NCBI GenBank assembly: GCA_015295835.1 | Contig: DVEG01000002.1 | Location: forward strand, 1 to 49,350 | Source of the DNA: Oscillatoriaceae cyanobacterium M7585_C2015_266 | GTDB lineage: Bacteria; Cyanobacteriota; Cyanobacteriia; Cyanobacteriales; Oscillatoriaceae | Length of the DNA stretch: 49,350 bases | Direction: 5' to 3' | Program-made: the position numbers and the translations under genes | Notes under the pieces: model-generated | Seen by the model: the letters and a program-made list of their open reading frames with translations, nothing else | What the model was told of the DNA's origin: nothing | Database searches by the model: none | Shown here: one piece after another, positions 8,431-17,237 of the stretch | How the letters are laid out: every line of letters begins with the position of its first letter | How positions within the stretch are numbered: position 1 is the stretch's first letter

Positions 8431-8667
8431 GTGCCTATGAGTGACTAGAAAAGATTTGCCGCCAGGCAACAAGGGAGCGCACACGGAAATCTCGGTAAAA
8501 TATTGAAAACATTAAGGAAGTAGTCCACTCAAGGGCATCTAGAGAGCAAGTTATATTCTAGTAGGCTCGGATTAGATATAATCATGTAAGACCTCTAAGT
8601 AGGGACACCCAAAAGGGCAGTGATGAGCCGAAAAATCGCCGTACTATAGGGAGGGCGGTGGAGTGTC
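8431..8667 (+). ncRNA. candidate structured RNA of unknown class
   Basis: Four nested or adjacent helices are visible on paper. Helix A: 8431-8447 with 8521-8538, about 16 pairs, one mismatch and one bulge (GAGTGACTA against TAGTCCACTC). Helix B, inside A: AGATTT-g-CC (8452-8460) with GGAAATCT (8485-8492). Helix C: TAGAG (8540-8544) with CTCTA (8593-8597), enclosing TTATAT-t-CTA (8551-8560) with TAGATATAA (8573-8581). Helix D: GACAC (8604-8608) with GTGTC (8663-8667), enclosing ATCGCC (8635-8640) with GGCGGT (8654-8659). No coding frame covers it. I cannot match it to tmRNA, RNase P, SRP or 6S RNA, and saw no group II domain V. The strand is assumed plus; pairing alone does not settle it. Confidence 0.45.
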
Positions 8668-8766
8668 AATCGATATCTGTTTTGATCTTAGCTTTTTTGC
8701 ACTGATGAGGCTGTACGAGTTATTTTATCGAGACGTGGACGGCACGGGGCTTGTCCTATTATTTAG

Positions 8767-8801
8767 GTTAACCACCTTATCATAGTCGTGGAATGGTTAA
8801 C
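8767..8801. promoter_or_regulatory. inverted repeat upstream of tig
   Basis: GTTAACCA (8767-8774) and TGGTTAAC (8794-8801) are perfect inverted copies around a 19-nt spacer, with an inner CCAC/GTGG pair. About 270 bp before tig. It could be an operator or a hairpin; nothing in the sequence decides. Confidence 0.35.
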
Positions 8802-8936
8802 TGGGCTGTTTGTAGGAAACAGATTTAAAAGTTTTCTGGAATTGCGATCGCAAAAGAATAAATTAGTTGGTTTAGATAGGTTACGATCAAAATCTGGGCA
8901 GTTGCAGATATTTAGTGGCCTCAGAACTTCCCGGAT

Positions 8937-8951
8937 AAACCAGTCTGGTTT
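8937..8951. promoter_or_regulatory. palindrome AAACCAG-T-CTGGTTT upstream of tig
   Basis: A perfect 7-bp inverted repeat with a single central base, about 120 bp before the tig start. It is a plausible dimer-binding site; no cognate factor is known to me. Confidence 0.3.
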
Positions 8952-9073
8952 CGTCGCGGCTGTGGCTCGTCTGGCAACTGCTGCGGCGCGGGATTGGCCG
9001 CTTTCTTAAGCCTACTTTCAACCCATCAAACCCATAGAGGATAATTACACAATTGTCTGAAACGAATGCTAAG

Positions 9074-10504
9074 ATGAAAGTTACCCAGGAAAAACTCCCA
9101 GCCAGCAAAATTGGCCTAGAAATTGAAATTCCCCCAGAAATGTCCCAAAAGGCTTATGAGCGCGTTATTCAAGAGCTAAGCCGAACTATTAATATTCCTG
9201 GGTTTCGCAAAGGCAAGGTGCCACGTCACGTATTGCTGCAGCGGGTGGGGACGCCGCGTATAAAAGCAGCAGCTTTAGAAGAATTAATTCAAAAAGGAAT
9301 TGACGAAGCGATCAAACAGGAATCGATTGCAGCGCTCGGCAATTACCAGCTCCGCAGTTCTTTTGAAGAATTAATAGGTAAATACCAACCGGGACAGCCG
9401 CTTGTATTTTCGGCTACAGTGGATGTCGAGCCGGAGGTCAAAATCAACCAATATAAGGGCTTATCAGTAAAGGTAGAAGAAGTTAAGTACGATCCGGCTC
9501 AGGTAGAGCGAGTTTTAGAAGAAAAACGCTCTCAACAGGCGACATTAATCCCCGTAGAAGGAAGAGCAGCTCAATTGGGAGATGTAGCAATCGTCGATTA
9601 CGTAGGTCGATTCGCTGCTACAGCTGAGGGTGAAACCCCCAAAGAAATACCAGGCGGCAAAGCCGAGCATTTTCAAATCGAACTCGTGGAAGGGCGATTC
9701 ATAGAAGGCTTTATCAAAGGCATTGTCGGGATGCAGCCGGGAGAGACAAAAGAAATCTCGGTTGATTTTCCAAGTGACTACATTCGCGAAGAGTTGGCGG
9801 GCAAATCAGCTATTTTCACTATCACACTTCAAGAATTGAAGGAAAAAGAATTGCCAGCTTTGGATGACGATTTTGCTAAAGAGGTGAGTGATTTCCAAAC
9901 TCTGGCAGAATTGCGGGAATCTCTGGAAAAAAAATTTCAAGAAGAGGCAGAAAAGAAAACAAAGGCTAATCAAAAAGAAGCCGTGGTAAATGAGCTGCTC
10001 AATCATGTAGAAATTGAAATTCCCGAAACTCTAATAGAACGGGAAATCGACATAATGATTCGGCAGACAGCTTTACAGTTGGGAAGTTATGGCTTGGACA
10101 TCAACAAGATCTATACAAAAGAAAATGTTGCAGAAATGCGTAAGCGCTTACGCCCTGAAGCAAGCGATCGCGTCAAAAAGTCTTTGGCTCTCAAAGAAAT
10201 CGCCAAGCTAGAATCTATCGAAGTAGAAGCTTCAGAAATTGACGCCCGCCTCGAAGAAGTGATGCGACAACTTGCAGGGGAACCCATCGATGCCGTGAAA
10301 TTGCGCGAATACATCTCCTCAGAACTGCTTATAGAAAAAACGACTAACTGGCTAGTAGAACAAGCTATAATCGAACTGGTTCCCGAAGGCTCCCTAACTC
10401 AAACAGCAGCTTCGGAGAATCAACCTCAGACAACAGTTACGGAAGGCATCAGTGCTGCTGAGCCTTCCCAACCGCCAGAAAACCCCGAAATGCCCACGAC
10501 ATAG
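9074..10504 (+). CDS. tig: trigger factor (ribosome-bound chaperone, peptidyl-prolyl isomerase)
   Basis: Trigger factor binds near the ribosomal exit tunnel and shields nascent chains. The N-terminal ribosome-binding domain contains the signature PGFRKGKVPR. The FKBP-type isomerase domain follows at ~155-240 (GDVAIVDYVGRF, EGFIKGIVGMQPGETKEI, VDFPSDYIREELAGK), then the long helical C-terminal domain and an acidic, Pro/Ser-rich tail. I chose ATG 9074 because MKVTQEKLP is the usual N-terminus in cyanobacterial homologues. A TTG at 9053 would add seven residues (alternative range 9053-10504); no clear ribosome-binding site separates the two. First gene of tig-clpP-clpX. Confidence 0.95.
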   Translation: MKVTQEKLPASKIGLEIEIPPEMSQKAYERVIQELSRTINIPGFRKGKVPRHVLLQRVGTPRIKAAALEELIQKGIDEAIKQESIAALGNYQLRSSFEELIGKYQPGQPLVFSATVDVEPEVKINQYKGLSVKVEEVKYDPAQVERVLEEKRSQQATLIPVEGRAAQLGDVAIVDYVGRFAATAEGETPKEIPGGKAEHFQIELVEGRFIEGFIKGIVGMQPGETKEISVDFPSDYIREELAGKSAIFTITLQELKEKELPALDDDFAKEVSDFQTLAELRESLEKKFQEEAEKKTKANQKEAVVNELLNHVEIEIPETLIEREIDIMIRQTALQLGSYGLDINKIYTKENVAEMRKRLRPEASDRVKKSLALKEIAKLESIEVEASEIDARLEEVMRQLAGEPIDAVKLREYISSELLIEKTTNWLVEQAIIELVPEGSLTQTAASENQPQTTVTEGISAAEPSQPPENPEMPTT

Positions 10505-10609
10505 GGCGAGTGAATTGCTCTTCTATCCCAAAGTCTCTTTCTTACTGCAGCATAATCAAAGCAGAAGAGGAAAACCATACCCCTGAAAAACTCCGCTTCT
10601 CCGCTTCGA

Positions 10610-10644
10610 GTACTACCACTATAGCCAGCGCTTAGTGGTGGTAC
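10610..10644 (+). terminator. long hairpin after tig, possible terminator
   Basis: GTACTACCACTA (10610-10621) pairs over 12 bp, one of them G-T, with TAGTGGTGGTAC (10633-10644); the loop is 11 nt. It lies ~105 bp after the tig stop. It is not followed by a clean T-run, so it may be a processing or stability hairpin instead. Confidence 0.4.
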
Positions 10645-10747
10645 GGGAAATTGCGGTTTCACCTTTTAGTGTATTAAAATACGCACTAGTGTAGGAGTTT
10701 CCAAGCCAACAGAAGCATAAAACTCCAATCGTGAGCTGGGCAGCGGT

Positions 10748-10769
10748 TGCTGTAGCGTAAGCTACAGCA
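10748..10769 (+). repeat. 9-bp hairpin with GTAA loop
   Basis: TGCTGTAGC (10748-10756) and GCTACAGCA (10761-10769) pair perfectly around GTAA, a GNRA-type tetraloop. Role unknown; the shape suggests a stable RNA hairpin in the tig-clpP spacer. Confidence 0.4.
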
Positions 10770-10869
10770 TCAGGGGATATTACTTCAAAACAAGTGTACC
10801 AAGCCTAGAAAAACAAAAAACAATTGCCGCTCTATGCCTCCTGCGTAACCTAAGAAGGGGAGTTGGCAT

Positions 10870-10883
10870 CTCCCTTTTGGGAG
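10870..10883 (+). repeat. short hairpin CTCCC-TTTT-GGGAG
   Basis: A 5-bp perfect stem with a TTTT loop about 300 bp upstream of clpP. Little can be said beyond the symmetry. Confidence 0.3.
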
Positions 10884-11178
10884 TGTCAATGAGTGTCAAA
10901 AATAGATAAAATAGTTGTATAATACACCTATACCTAGCAGCGGTGAAAAAAACCGTAGGATAAAATAAAAAACATAAAAAGTAGGCTGAATGCTGGGAAA
11001 CTAGCTTTCAGAAGAGGGATAATTTGGCAAAAGTATTTGTTAGTTGGACTACCAACTAGAGAAGAATCCCCCGTAATATTGGTTTGAGTGTTAGTTAGTT
11101 CGGTATTACACCACCTGAAGGATAAGAATAGGTTAATAGCGCTATGCTAGATTGTAAGAGACCTTGAGATCATTCTAT

Positions 11179-11871
11179 ATGATTCTATCTCAGACCCAGA
11201 ATTACACTCTCACTAGCTTAAATTGCTCGGACATATATTCTCAAACCATCAAGGACGTTGTCCCAATGGTAGTGGAACAGTCCGGCATGGGAGAACGAGC
11301 ATTTGACATATACTCGCGCCTGCTGCGGGAACGAATTGTATTTCTGGGGACACAAATAAACGATGCTGTGGCGGATTCGATTGTCGCCCAACTCCTTTAC
11401 TTAGAGGCTGAAGACTCAGAAAAAGACATCCAGCTTTACATCAACTCCCCAGGCGGTTCGGTGACTGCCGGCATGGCTATCTACGACACAATGCAACAGA
11501 TTCGTCCCGACGTAGTGACCATTTGTTACGGTCTCGCTGCTAGTATGGGGGCGTTTCTCCTCGCCGGTGGAGCAAAAGGCAAGCGCATGTCACTGCCATC
11601 TTCCCGGATCATGATTCACCAGCCCATAGGAGGTGTTCAAGGGCAAGCTGTTGACATCGAAATTCAAGCTAAGGAAATTCTTTACCACAAACGAATGCTG
11701 AACGAGTTGCTGGCCCAACATACAGGACAGCCGCTAGAAAAAATTGAAGCTGATACGGAACGGGACTTCTTCATGTCGGCTGCTGAAGCCAAAGAGTATG
11801 GCCTGATTGACCAGGTGATCTCTAGACAAAGCCCTACTCCCCCAGTCCATGCTGTGAGCGCACTGAAATGA
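11179..11871 (+). CDS. clpP: ATP-dependent Clp protease proteolytic subunit
   Basis: The serine-protease chamber subunit that degrades substrates unfolded by ClpX or ClpC. The active-site triad is intact: Ser122 in GLAASMGAF, His147 in MIHQP and Asp196 in ERDFFMS (numbering from ATG 11179, 230 aa). [11 protein letters not shown] lines the substrate groove. The start is uncertain. TTG 11164 and ATG 11179 add a non-conserved leader. ATG 11266 (MVVEQSG) begins at the conserved core and has AAGGA about 10 nt upstream. clpX starts 9 bp after the stop, so the two form one operon and presumably one ClpXP complex. Confidence 0.94.
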   Translation: MILSQTQNYTLTSLNCSDIYSQTIKDVVPMVVEQSGMGERAFDIYSRLLRERIVFLGTQINDAVADSIVAQLLYLEAEDSEKDIQLYINSPGGSVTAGMAIYDTMQQIRPDVVTICYGLAASMGAFLLAGGAKGKRMSLPSSRIMIHQPIGGVQGQAVDIEIQAKEILYHKRMLNELLAQHTGQPLEKIEADTERDFFMSAAEAKEYGLIDQVISRQSPTPPVHAVSALK

Positions 11872-11880
11872 GAGGCAGAT

Positions 11881-13221
11881 ATGTCTAAGTATGACTCCCA
11901 TCTAAAATGTTCCTTTTGTGGCAAGTCTCAGGAGCAAGTCCGCAAGTTGATTGCCGGTCCGGGAGTCTATATTTGCGATGAATGCGTGGACCTGTGCAAC
12001 GAAATATTAGACGAGGAACTCTTCGATTCAGGGGCCGCAGCGCCACAACCGGCACCAACGCGGGAACAACCACAAAAAAGAAGAGTTCGCTCTGCTAATT
12101 TTTCTATGAATCAAATTCCCAAGCCGCGAGAAATTAAAAAGTACCTAGACGAACACGTCATCGGTCAAGATGAGGCGAAAAAGATTCTGTCTGTAGCGGT
12201 TTACAACCACTACAAGCGCCTGAGCTTCGCCCAAGCTAAGGCGAGCGGCAGGGTGGCTCCTGACGATACGGTAGAGCTGCAAAAGTCGAATATCCTGCTG
12301 ATTGGCCCGACGGGATGCGGCAAAACTCTCCTGGCTCAAACGCTGGCAGACATCCTGGACGTTCCGTTTGCAGTGGCAGATGCGACAACGCTAACAGAAG
12401 CTGGATACGTCGGCGAAGATGTGGAAAATATCTTGCTGCGCTTGCTGCAAGTGGCAGACTTGGATGTGGAGGAAGCGCAACGAGGAATTATCTATATTGA
12501 TGAAATAGATAAGATTGCGCGCAAAAGTGAAAATCCCTCAATTACGCGAGACGTGTCCGGCGAAGGGGTGCAACAAGCGCTTCTGAAAATGTTGGAAGGA
12601 ACGATCGCTAACGTGCCACCTCAAGGAGGACGTAAGCACCCTTATCAAGATTGCATCCAAATTGATACGAGTAATATCTTATTTATTTGCGGTGGGGCGT
12701 TTGTCGGTCTAGAAAAGGTGGTCGAACAGCGCATAGGCAAGAAGTCTATGGGCTTCGTGCAAACGGGTGATAATCAGCCCAGGGAAAAACGCACGGCAGA
12801 TATTCTAGCACATTTGGAGCCAGAAGATTTGGTGAAATTTGGTATGATTCCAGAGTTCATCGGTCGCGTGCCAATCGTGGCGGTGGTGGAACCTCTGGAT
12901 GAAGAGGCGCTAATGGCGATTTTGACGCAGCCGCGTAATGCACTGGTTAAGCAGTACCAGAAACTGCTGAAGATGGATAATGTGCAGTTAGAATTTAAGC
13001 CAGATGCAATTCGAGCGATCGCTCAGGAAGCATACCGCCGCAAAACAGGGGCGCGAGCACTACGGGGCATCGTGGAAGAGTTGATGCTGGATATCATGTA
13101 TGAGTTGCCTTCCCGTAAGGATGTGACTCGCTGCACAATTACACGAGAAATGGTGGAAAAGCGCTCAACGGCAGAACTGATATTACATCCCTCTTCTCTG
13201 CCAAAACCAGAATCTGCGTAA
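11881..13221 (+). CDS. clpX: ATP-dependent Clp protease ATP-binding subunit ClpX
   Basis: A AAA+ unfoldase that feeds proteins to ClpP. The N-terminal zinc-binding domain has Cys10, Cys13, Cys32 and Cys35 (CSFC, CDEC). Walker A is GPTGCGKT (142-149), Walker [10 protein letters not shown]. The loop RIGKKSMGF carries the ClpP-docking IGF-type motif. Sensor regions ([39 protein letters not shown]) follow. Length (446 aa) is normal. The gene is 9 bp behind clpP on the same strand. Confidence 0.97.
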   Translation: MSKYDSHLKCSFCGKSQEQVRKLIAGPGVYICDECVDLCNEILDEELFDSGAAAPQPAPTREQPQKRRVRSANFSMNQIPKPREIKKYLDEHVIGQDEAKKILSVAVYNHYKRLSFAQAKASGRVAPDDTVELQKSNILLIGPTGCGKTLLAQTLADILDVPFAVADATTLTEAGYVGEDVENILLRLLQVADLDVEEAQRGIIYIDEIDKIARKSENPSITRDVSGEGVQQALLKMLEGTIANVPPQGGRKHPYQDCIQIDTSNILFICGGAFVGLEKVVEQRIGKKSMGFVQTGDNQPREKRTADILAHLEPEDLVKFGMIPEFIGRVPIVAVVEPLDEEALMAILTQPRNALVKQYQKLLKMDNVQLEFKPDAIRAIAQEAYRRKTGARALRGIVEELMLDIMYELPSRKDVTRCTITREMVEKRSTAELILHPSSLPKPESA

Positions 13222-13324
13222 GCAGGCAATCAAAAATCAAAAAAATTGGGCAGCACGCCTGATTGTTGTTTTACGTGCCTTATGCCCTATGCTCCCTCCG
13301 CCATTGTTTATTAGGATCTTCAGG

Positions 13325-14167
13325 ATGCCTTTCATTCAAGTTCGCGGCGTCGAGCATTATTACGAATGGATTCGCACACCGGTTATTTCTGAAAAAAAGC
13401 CGGTGCTTGTTTTTATACACGGCTGGGCGGGATCGGGTCGCTATTGGAAAACTACCGCTCAAGCCTTGACAAATTTTTTTGATTGTGTATTGTACGATCT
13501 GCGGGGTTTTGGGCGCTCGCGTCTGCCAAAGCAACCTACTGGTTTAGATTATGAGCTAGAAACCTACGCAGAAGATTTGGCTGCTCTCTTGGATGCTTTG
13601 GGGTTGGAGCGGGTATACCTAAATGCTCATTCCATGGGAGCATCGGTGGCAACACTTTTCCTCAACCGCTATCCCGAACGGGTAGAAAAGGCTATTCTTA
13701 CCTGCAGCGGCATCTTTGAGTACGATGAAAAGGCTTTTAAGGCTTTCCACAAATGGGGTAGCCAAGTGGTGCGGTTTCGACCAAACTGGCTGGTAAAAAT
13801 TCCTTTGCTCGCTCGCCTATTTATGGCGCGGTTTCTCAAACAAGCGATCGCTACTTCCGCTCGGCAGGCATTTTTAGAAGATTTTATAATTGCAGACTAC
13901 GAAGCAGCCCTTGGAACCATTTTTACTTCCGTGAGTGAAAAAGCCGCCAAAGTGATGCCGCAAGCATTCGCTCAGTTACAAGTGCCTACGTTGTTAGTAT
14001 CGGGAGAATATGACAAAATTATCCCCGCTGAAATGGGGCGGCGAGCTGCCGCACTCAATGAAAAAGTAGAATTTGCAATTATTCCGAATACGGCTCACTT
14101 CCCCATGCTGGAAGATGCGGATACTTATTTGCAGAAGGTGCGAGAGTTTTTAGGTGTTAGCAGTTAA
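13325..14167 (+). CDS. alpha/beta fold hydrolase
   Basis: A 280-aa enzyme of the alpha/beta hydrolase superfamily. The oxyanion segment is FIHGWAGSG (30-38), the nucleophile elbow is AHSMGAS with Ser103, the acid is probably Asp in SGEYDKIIP and the base His in NTAHFPMLE. The substrate is unknown; no signal peptide is seen, so it is probably cytoplasmic. I prefer ATG 13325 (MPFIQVRGVEHYYEW) over ATG 13289, which only adds a non-conserved hydrophobic leader. It lies 103 bp after clpX on the same strand; functional linkage to Clp is not implied. Confidence 0.88.
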   Translation: MPFIQVRGVEHYYEWIRTPVISEKKPVLVFIHGWAGSGRYWKTTAQALTNFFDCVLYDLRGFGRSRLPKQPTGLDYELETYAEDLAALLDALGLERVYLNAHSMGASVATLFLNRYPERVEKAILTCSGIFEYDEKAFKAFHKWGSQVVRFRPNWLVKIPLLARLFMARFLKQAIATSARQAFLEDFIIADYEAALGTIFTSVSEKAAKVMPQAFAQLQVPTLLVSGEYDKIIPAEMGRRAAALNEKVEFAIIPNTAHFPMLEDADTYLQKVREFLGVSS

Positions 14168-14314
14168 CTACTCTAGAATCCCTCTTCTTTTATTTAAATT
14201 ATTTCCCTATGCATGATATCACATTCAAATACAAGTTGTCAAGAGAATAAAGTAAAAAAATTCTAAAAAGATGCGATTGCTAAACACCAGGTTTTCTTTC
14301 ACCAACTAAGCATA

Positions 14315-16174
14315 CTATAGAGAAGGCAAAGGAGATTGAGGAGCAGGTGCTCCCGATTGCGGAGGTAGCGGTGCAGATTCTTCATTTAACACAGAAGATG
14401 GTTGCTCCCTTGCCTCTTCCTGTTGCCGGGATGGCTGAGAAGGCAATTCTTGCCGGGGCGCTATTTTTTCTTGTGTTGATTGTGGAGCAAGCTTTTCCTG
14501 CTCACCAGTAGTTATCACTTTTTTTAATTTCAATACTGGAGATTCTTCCCGAATTACTTCTTCCGGTTTTTGGCGCTGCTCAGTTGCTTTTTCCTGTAAC
14601 TGTAATTGGGAAGGCGCGGGATATACTTGCCCATTAACTGGTTTGAGAGCTTCCGACGCCGCCGGCGATGCTTTCTTGGGAGGAGGTACTGTTAACTTTT
14701 GCGCTTCCGGTGGAGGAGCAGCTTGCCCAGAAGAAGGTACTGTCAACTTTTGCGCTTCCGGTGGAGGAGCAGCTTGCTCATTTTGCTGCTTAGCTGGAGG
14801 AGGCAATTGCGGCTTCAATTCACTTTCTGGTTTAAAAGTGACGATAACTGGATAAGCTTCATATTTTTCACTGGTTGGAAATGGATAATTTCTAACCACC
14901 TTTTCAGCTTCTTGATTCAAAACCTCATTGCCCGTACCCAATAACAACTGCACATCAGTAATTTCCCCTTTCGGGCTTACCACTACCCCAACTAAAGCAG
15001 AACCGAATTGCTCTTTTTCACCGGCTGCTGGGGGATAAACAGCTTCTATCTTTTGGTAGGGTTTAAAATTCTTCAAATCGGGGTATTTTGGCTCTAAACT
15101 TTGACCCCAAGAACTAAGAGCGCTAAAAACCTTATTCGTAAATTCTGCATTGAGTGTATTAGCGCCAGCTAGCAATAGTTGAGAATTGGCATTTCCTGGT
15201 GGATTTGTGCCAGAGAGCGCTCGCTCCTCATTCTCTTCTACTTGCTGATTATTCTGATTACCTTCTTGCAGTTGAGTTGAATTACCTTTTGGTAAAAGCT
15301 CCCGGGCGCTGCCGAGTGTTGGCATAGTATGCGGTTGCGTCGTCATTGCCAGCTCCGGGGGGCGATCGATTGGTTGTTCAGGAGTATCTAATTTCCAAAG
15401 ACCCTCGCCTCCATCAGACAGTGTCGTTTGTGGCGGAATATTATTAGCAGCAGGAGGAGGAGGAGGAGGAGTGAAAACAGTTGGTGGAGATGGATTCTGC
15501 TCCCAGTTAGGTATAAAAGAAGGCAGTTCTCCTGCTAAAGGAGATGGGGGCGGTGGCAGTTGTGAGGGTTCGAGGGGGGTAGTAGGTTGTAACGGCGAAT
15601 ATACGCCCTCTAGATACGGTAGCACCGAATCAGTGGCAGTAAAAGGCGAGAAAGTCATCTCTTGCCGAGGCTGGCTATCTGGCGAATTTAGCTTTGCGGA
15701 TAGAGAGGGCGCTGAAGTGAGAGGGGGAGACTGAGTTAAAGTTGAGACATCCGGCAGGGGTGGGAGTGGTGGCAGGGTGGGATAATTAGAAGAAGTGGTA
15801 TCTGAAACAGAAGGCGCCGACGAGGGCAGTTCAACGGATGAGCCTAGTGGTGGCAGGGGAGGCAGGGAGGCGTAGGGAAGCTGCCCCTGAAGCTGTGGCA
15901 GTGCTAATTTCGGCTGTGATAGAAAAGGGAGGCGTTTCTGTTCTTCCGGAGTAAGCTGTATTAGTTCAACGGTTCGCTCTTTATTACTTTCTGGGGGTTT
16001 GGACAAAGCAGCCAAAAGAGGCCAACTCAACCCTACGAGTGCGTGAAGCCCCACAGATGCGAGAATAGCTAACCAAGCTTGGTTAAACCTGGTTGCTGGA
16101 GGGGGTTCGATGGGTAAGTCTTTGTATATAGGGGGTAGGCTATGGCTCACTGAGTTTGGCTGGCTTGTCAGCAT
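14315..16174 (-). CDS. TonB-like energy-transducer protein with long proline-rich segments
   Basis: About 619 aa. One membrane helix near residues 34-54 (LAILASVGLHALVGLSW) is followed by ~300 residues rich in Pro, Ser and Gln, expected to span the periplasm. A TonB C-terminal-type domain follows (about 370-450: ALVGVVVSPKGEITDVQLLLGT, EAEKVVRNYPFP). Unusually, a further ~165-residue low-complexity tail comes after this domain, with two 17-aa repeats. TonB proteins pass energy from ExbBD to outer-membrane receptors; no exbB/exbD or receptor lies nearby. ATG 16174 is preferred; TTG 16216 adds a lysine-rich stretch encoded by an A-run. Confidence 0.75.
   Translation of the reverse strand: MLTSQPNSVSHSLPPIYKDLPIEPPPATRFNQAWLAILASVGLHALVGLSWPLLAALSKPPESNKERTVELIQLTPEEQKRLPFLSQPKLALPQLQGQLPYASLPPLPPLGSSVELPSSAPSVSDTTSSNYPTLPPLPPLPDVSTLTQSPPLTSAPSLSAKLNSPDSQPRQEMTFSPFTATDSVLPYLEGVYSPLQPTTPLEPSQLPPPPSPLAGELPSFIPNWEQNPSPPTVFTPPPPPPAANNIPPQTTLSDGGEGLWKLDTPEQPIDRPPELAMTTQPHTMPTLGSARELLPKGNSTQLQEGNQNNQQVEENEERALSGTNPPGNANSQLLLAGANTLNAEFTNKVFSALSSWGQSLEPKYPDLKNFKPYQKIEAVYPPAAGEKEQFGSALVGVVVSPKGEITDVQLLLGTGNEVLNQEAEKVVRNYPFPTSEKYEAYPVIVTFKPESELKPQLPPPAKQQNEQAAPPPEAQKLTVPSSGQAAPPPEAQKLTVPPPKKASPAASEALKPVNGQVYPAPSQLQLQEKATEQRQKPEEVIREESPVLKLKKVITTGEQEKLAPQSTQEKIAPRQELPSQPSRQQEEAREQPSSVLNEESAPLPPQSGAPAPQSPLPSL
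14685..14786 (-). repeat. two 51-bp in-frame repeats within the TonB-like gene
   Basis: Units 14685-14735 and 14736-14786 each encode AAPPPEAQKLTVP plus four variable residues. They differ at few bases, so the duplication looks recent. They lie in the proline-rich tail after the TonB-type domain. Confidence 0.85.
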
Positions 16175-16237
16175 TTGAGTAGAGCGATATAAGTTTTTTC
16201 TTTTTTTTTTAGGCAAGGTGTGGTGCTGATGACGTTT

Positions 16238-16990
16238 TTAGAGAGGGGAAATGTTGCCGACTGCGGCTTTATTATTTTTTGAGTTAGGTACTTGCACGAT
16301 TGCTAGGGAGAAGTAGGATAAATTCAAGTGGGGGCGATCGCTTAAGTTATTATAAATTACTTGCTGCGATTGTGTTACTCGTTCCACCACCCAACTGCTC
16401 TCTAACAGCCCACGTTGTTTTAATACCCCCCAAACTTGCTCATAAACTGAACTCACTTTTAGAAGCACGACTACATCAGCCCAGTCTAGCGCCATTTCCA
16501 ATTCCTCGATCGCATATAAAGCCGGCAACACCGCTAGACGCTGAGCGCGATAAGTCAGCGGTATTCCTATAGCTGCCGCCGCCGCCAAGGGAGAACAAAT
16601 TCCCGGCACGATTTGCACTTCCACTTCTGGATGTAATTCCCGTATCGTCTGTGATAAATAAGTAAAGGTACTGTAAAAACTCGCGTCTCCCTCTGAGGCA
16701 AATACTACGTCTAGCCCTTGCTGTAGGTACTGCCAGACTTTTTCAGCGGCTTCTTGCCATGCTTGCTTTAAAACGCTTTCATCCTGAACGTAAGGAAAAT
16801 TTAATGCTAATTGCACCTGTTGCGGACTCAGCCATTCAGCAATTATCTGCTGGGCAATTCCCGGCTTGCCTCCCATACCGGCGGGAAATGCTACTACCGG
16901 TGCAGTTTGCAGGCGCCGCAATCCCTTGAGTGGGATTAATTCTGGATCGCCAGGACCTACTCCAATACCATATAAAGTTCCTATTTGCAC
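16238..16990 (-). CDS. cobI: precorrin-2 C20-methyltransferase
   Basis: CobI/CbiL uses S-adenosylmethionine to methylate C20 of the precorrin-2 (or cobalt-factor II) ring in cobalamin synthesis. The N-terminal GTLYGIGVGPGDPELIPLKGL is the nucleotide-binding start of the tetrapyrrole methylase fold. FASEGDASFYSTFTYL and VPGICSPLAAAAAIGIPL are typical internal motifs. Complete at 250 aa. It stands next to the TonB-like gene on the same strand (21 bp from its TTG, ~63 bp from its ATG). This could fit corrinoid uptake and synthesis together, but that is inference. No other cob gene or cobalamin riboswitch was seen. Confidence 0.92.
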   Translation of the reverse strand: MQIGTLYGIGVGPGDPELIPLKGLRRLQTAPVVAFPAGMGGKPGIAQQIIAEWLSPQQVQLALNFPYVQDESVLKQAWQEAAEKVWQYLQQGLDVVFASEGDASFYSTFTYLSQTIRELHPEVEVQIVPGICSPLAAAAAIGIPLTYRAQRLAVLPALYAIEELEMALDWADVVVLLKVSSVYEQVWGVLKQRGLLESSWVVERVTQSQQVIYNNLSDRPHLNLSYFSLAIVQVPNSKNNKAAVGNISPL

Positions 16991-17200
16991 GTTGAAACTT
17001 AATTATTTTTTTGATGATTTTGATTTAATTTTATAAAACACGCGGCTTATTATATGTGTTGTTATATGTGTTGAGCATCTCTTTAGGGAAGGGGGTAAGC
17101 AAGAGGATTGGCAACTGTAGGCGAAATATTTACAGTGAAGCGCATCCACTCTACCCTTGCAGGTTTTTTTGTAAGTGCGCTCGCCTACTAGATTTTTTTG

Positions 17201-17227
17201 TGATATCATTCTGATAAAATGATATCA
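17201..17227. promoter_or_regulatory. operator palindrome of the vapBC-type operon
   Basis: TGATATCATT and AATGATATCA are perfect inverted copies around a 7-nt spacer (CTGATAA), ending 10 nt before the antitoxin ATG. Ribbon-helix-helix antitoxins commonly repress their own operon through such symmetric sites. The position at the translation start suggests overlap with the promoter and a very short 5' leader. Confidence 0.7.
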
Positions 17228-17237
17228 GTGTGTGTCT

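Larger units (their letters stand above)
8668..9073. other. intergenic region upstream of tig
   Basis: No gene is visible. It contains two inverted repeats listed separately, one HIP1 site (GCGATCGC) at about 8844-8851 and a GC-rich patch at 8953-9003. The tig promoter is expected here, but no convincing -35/-10 pair could be fixed. Confidence 0.5.
10505..11178. other. long tig-clpP spacer with several hairpins, no gene
   Basis: About 670 bp without a recognisable coding frame. It contains three hairpins (10610-10644, 10748-10769, 10870-10883) and AT-rich stretches near 10900-11000 where a clpP promoter would fit. Its length suggests clpP-clpX can be transcribed independently of tig. Confidence 0.55.

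Noticed and set aside
8431-8667. complete group II intron or IS element
   Set aside because: No reverse transcriptase or transposase frame, no domain V-like hairpin, and no terminal inverted repeats were found.
14685-14786. CRISPR-like or mobile repeat
   Set aside because: The 51-bp units are in frame and encode a Pro-rich repeat; simple coding duplication explains them.
16991-17200. small frames at 17003-17209 and 17151-17366 on the minus strand
   Set aside because: They overlap the vapBC operator and antitoxin in antisense and have no recognisable content.
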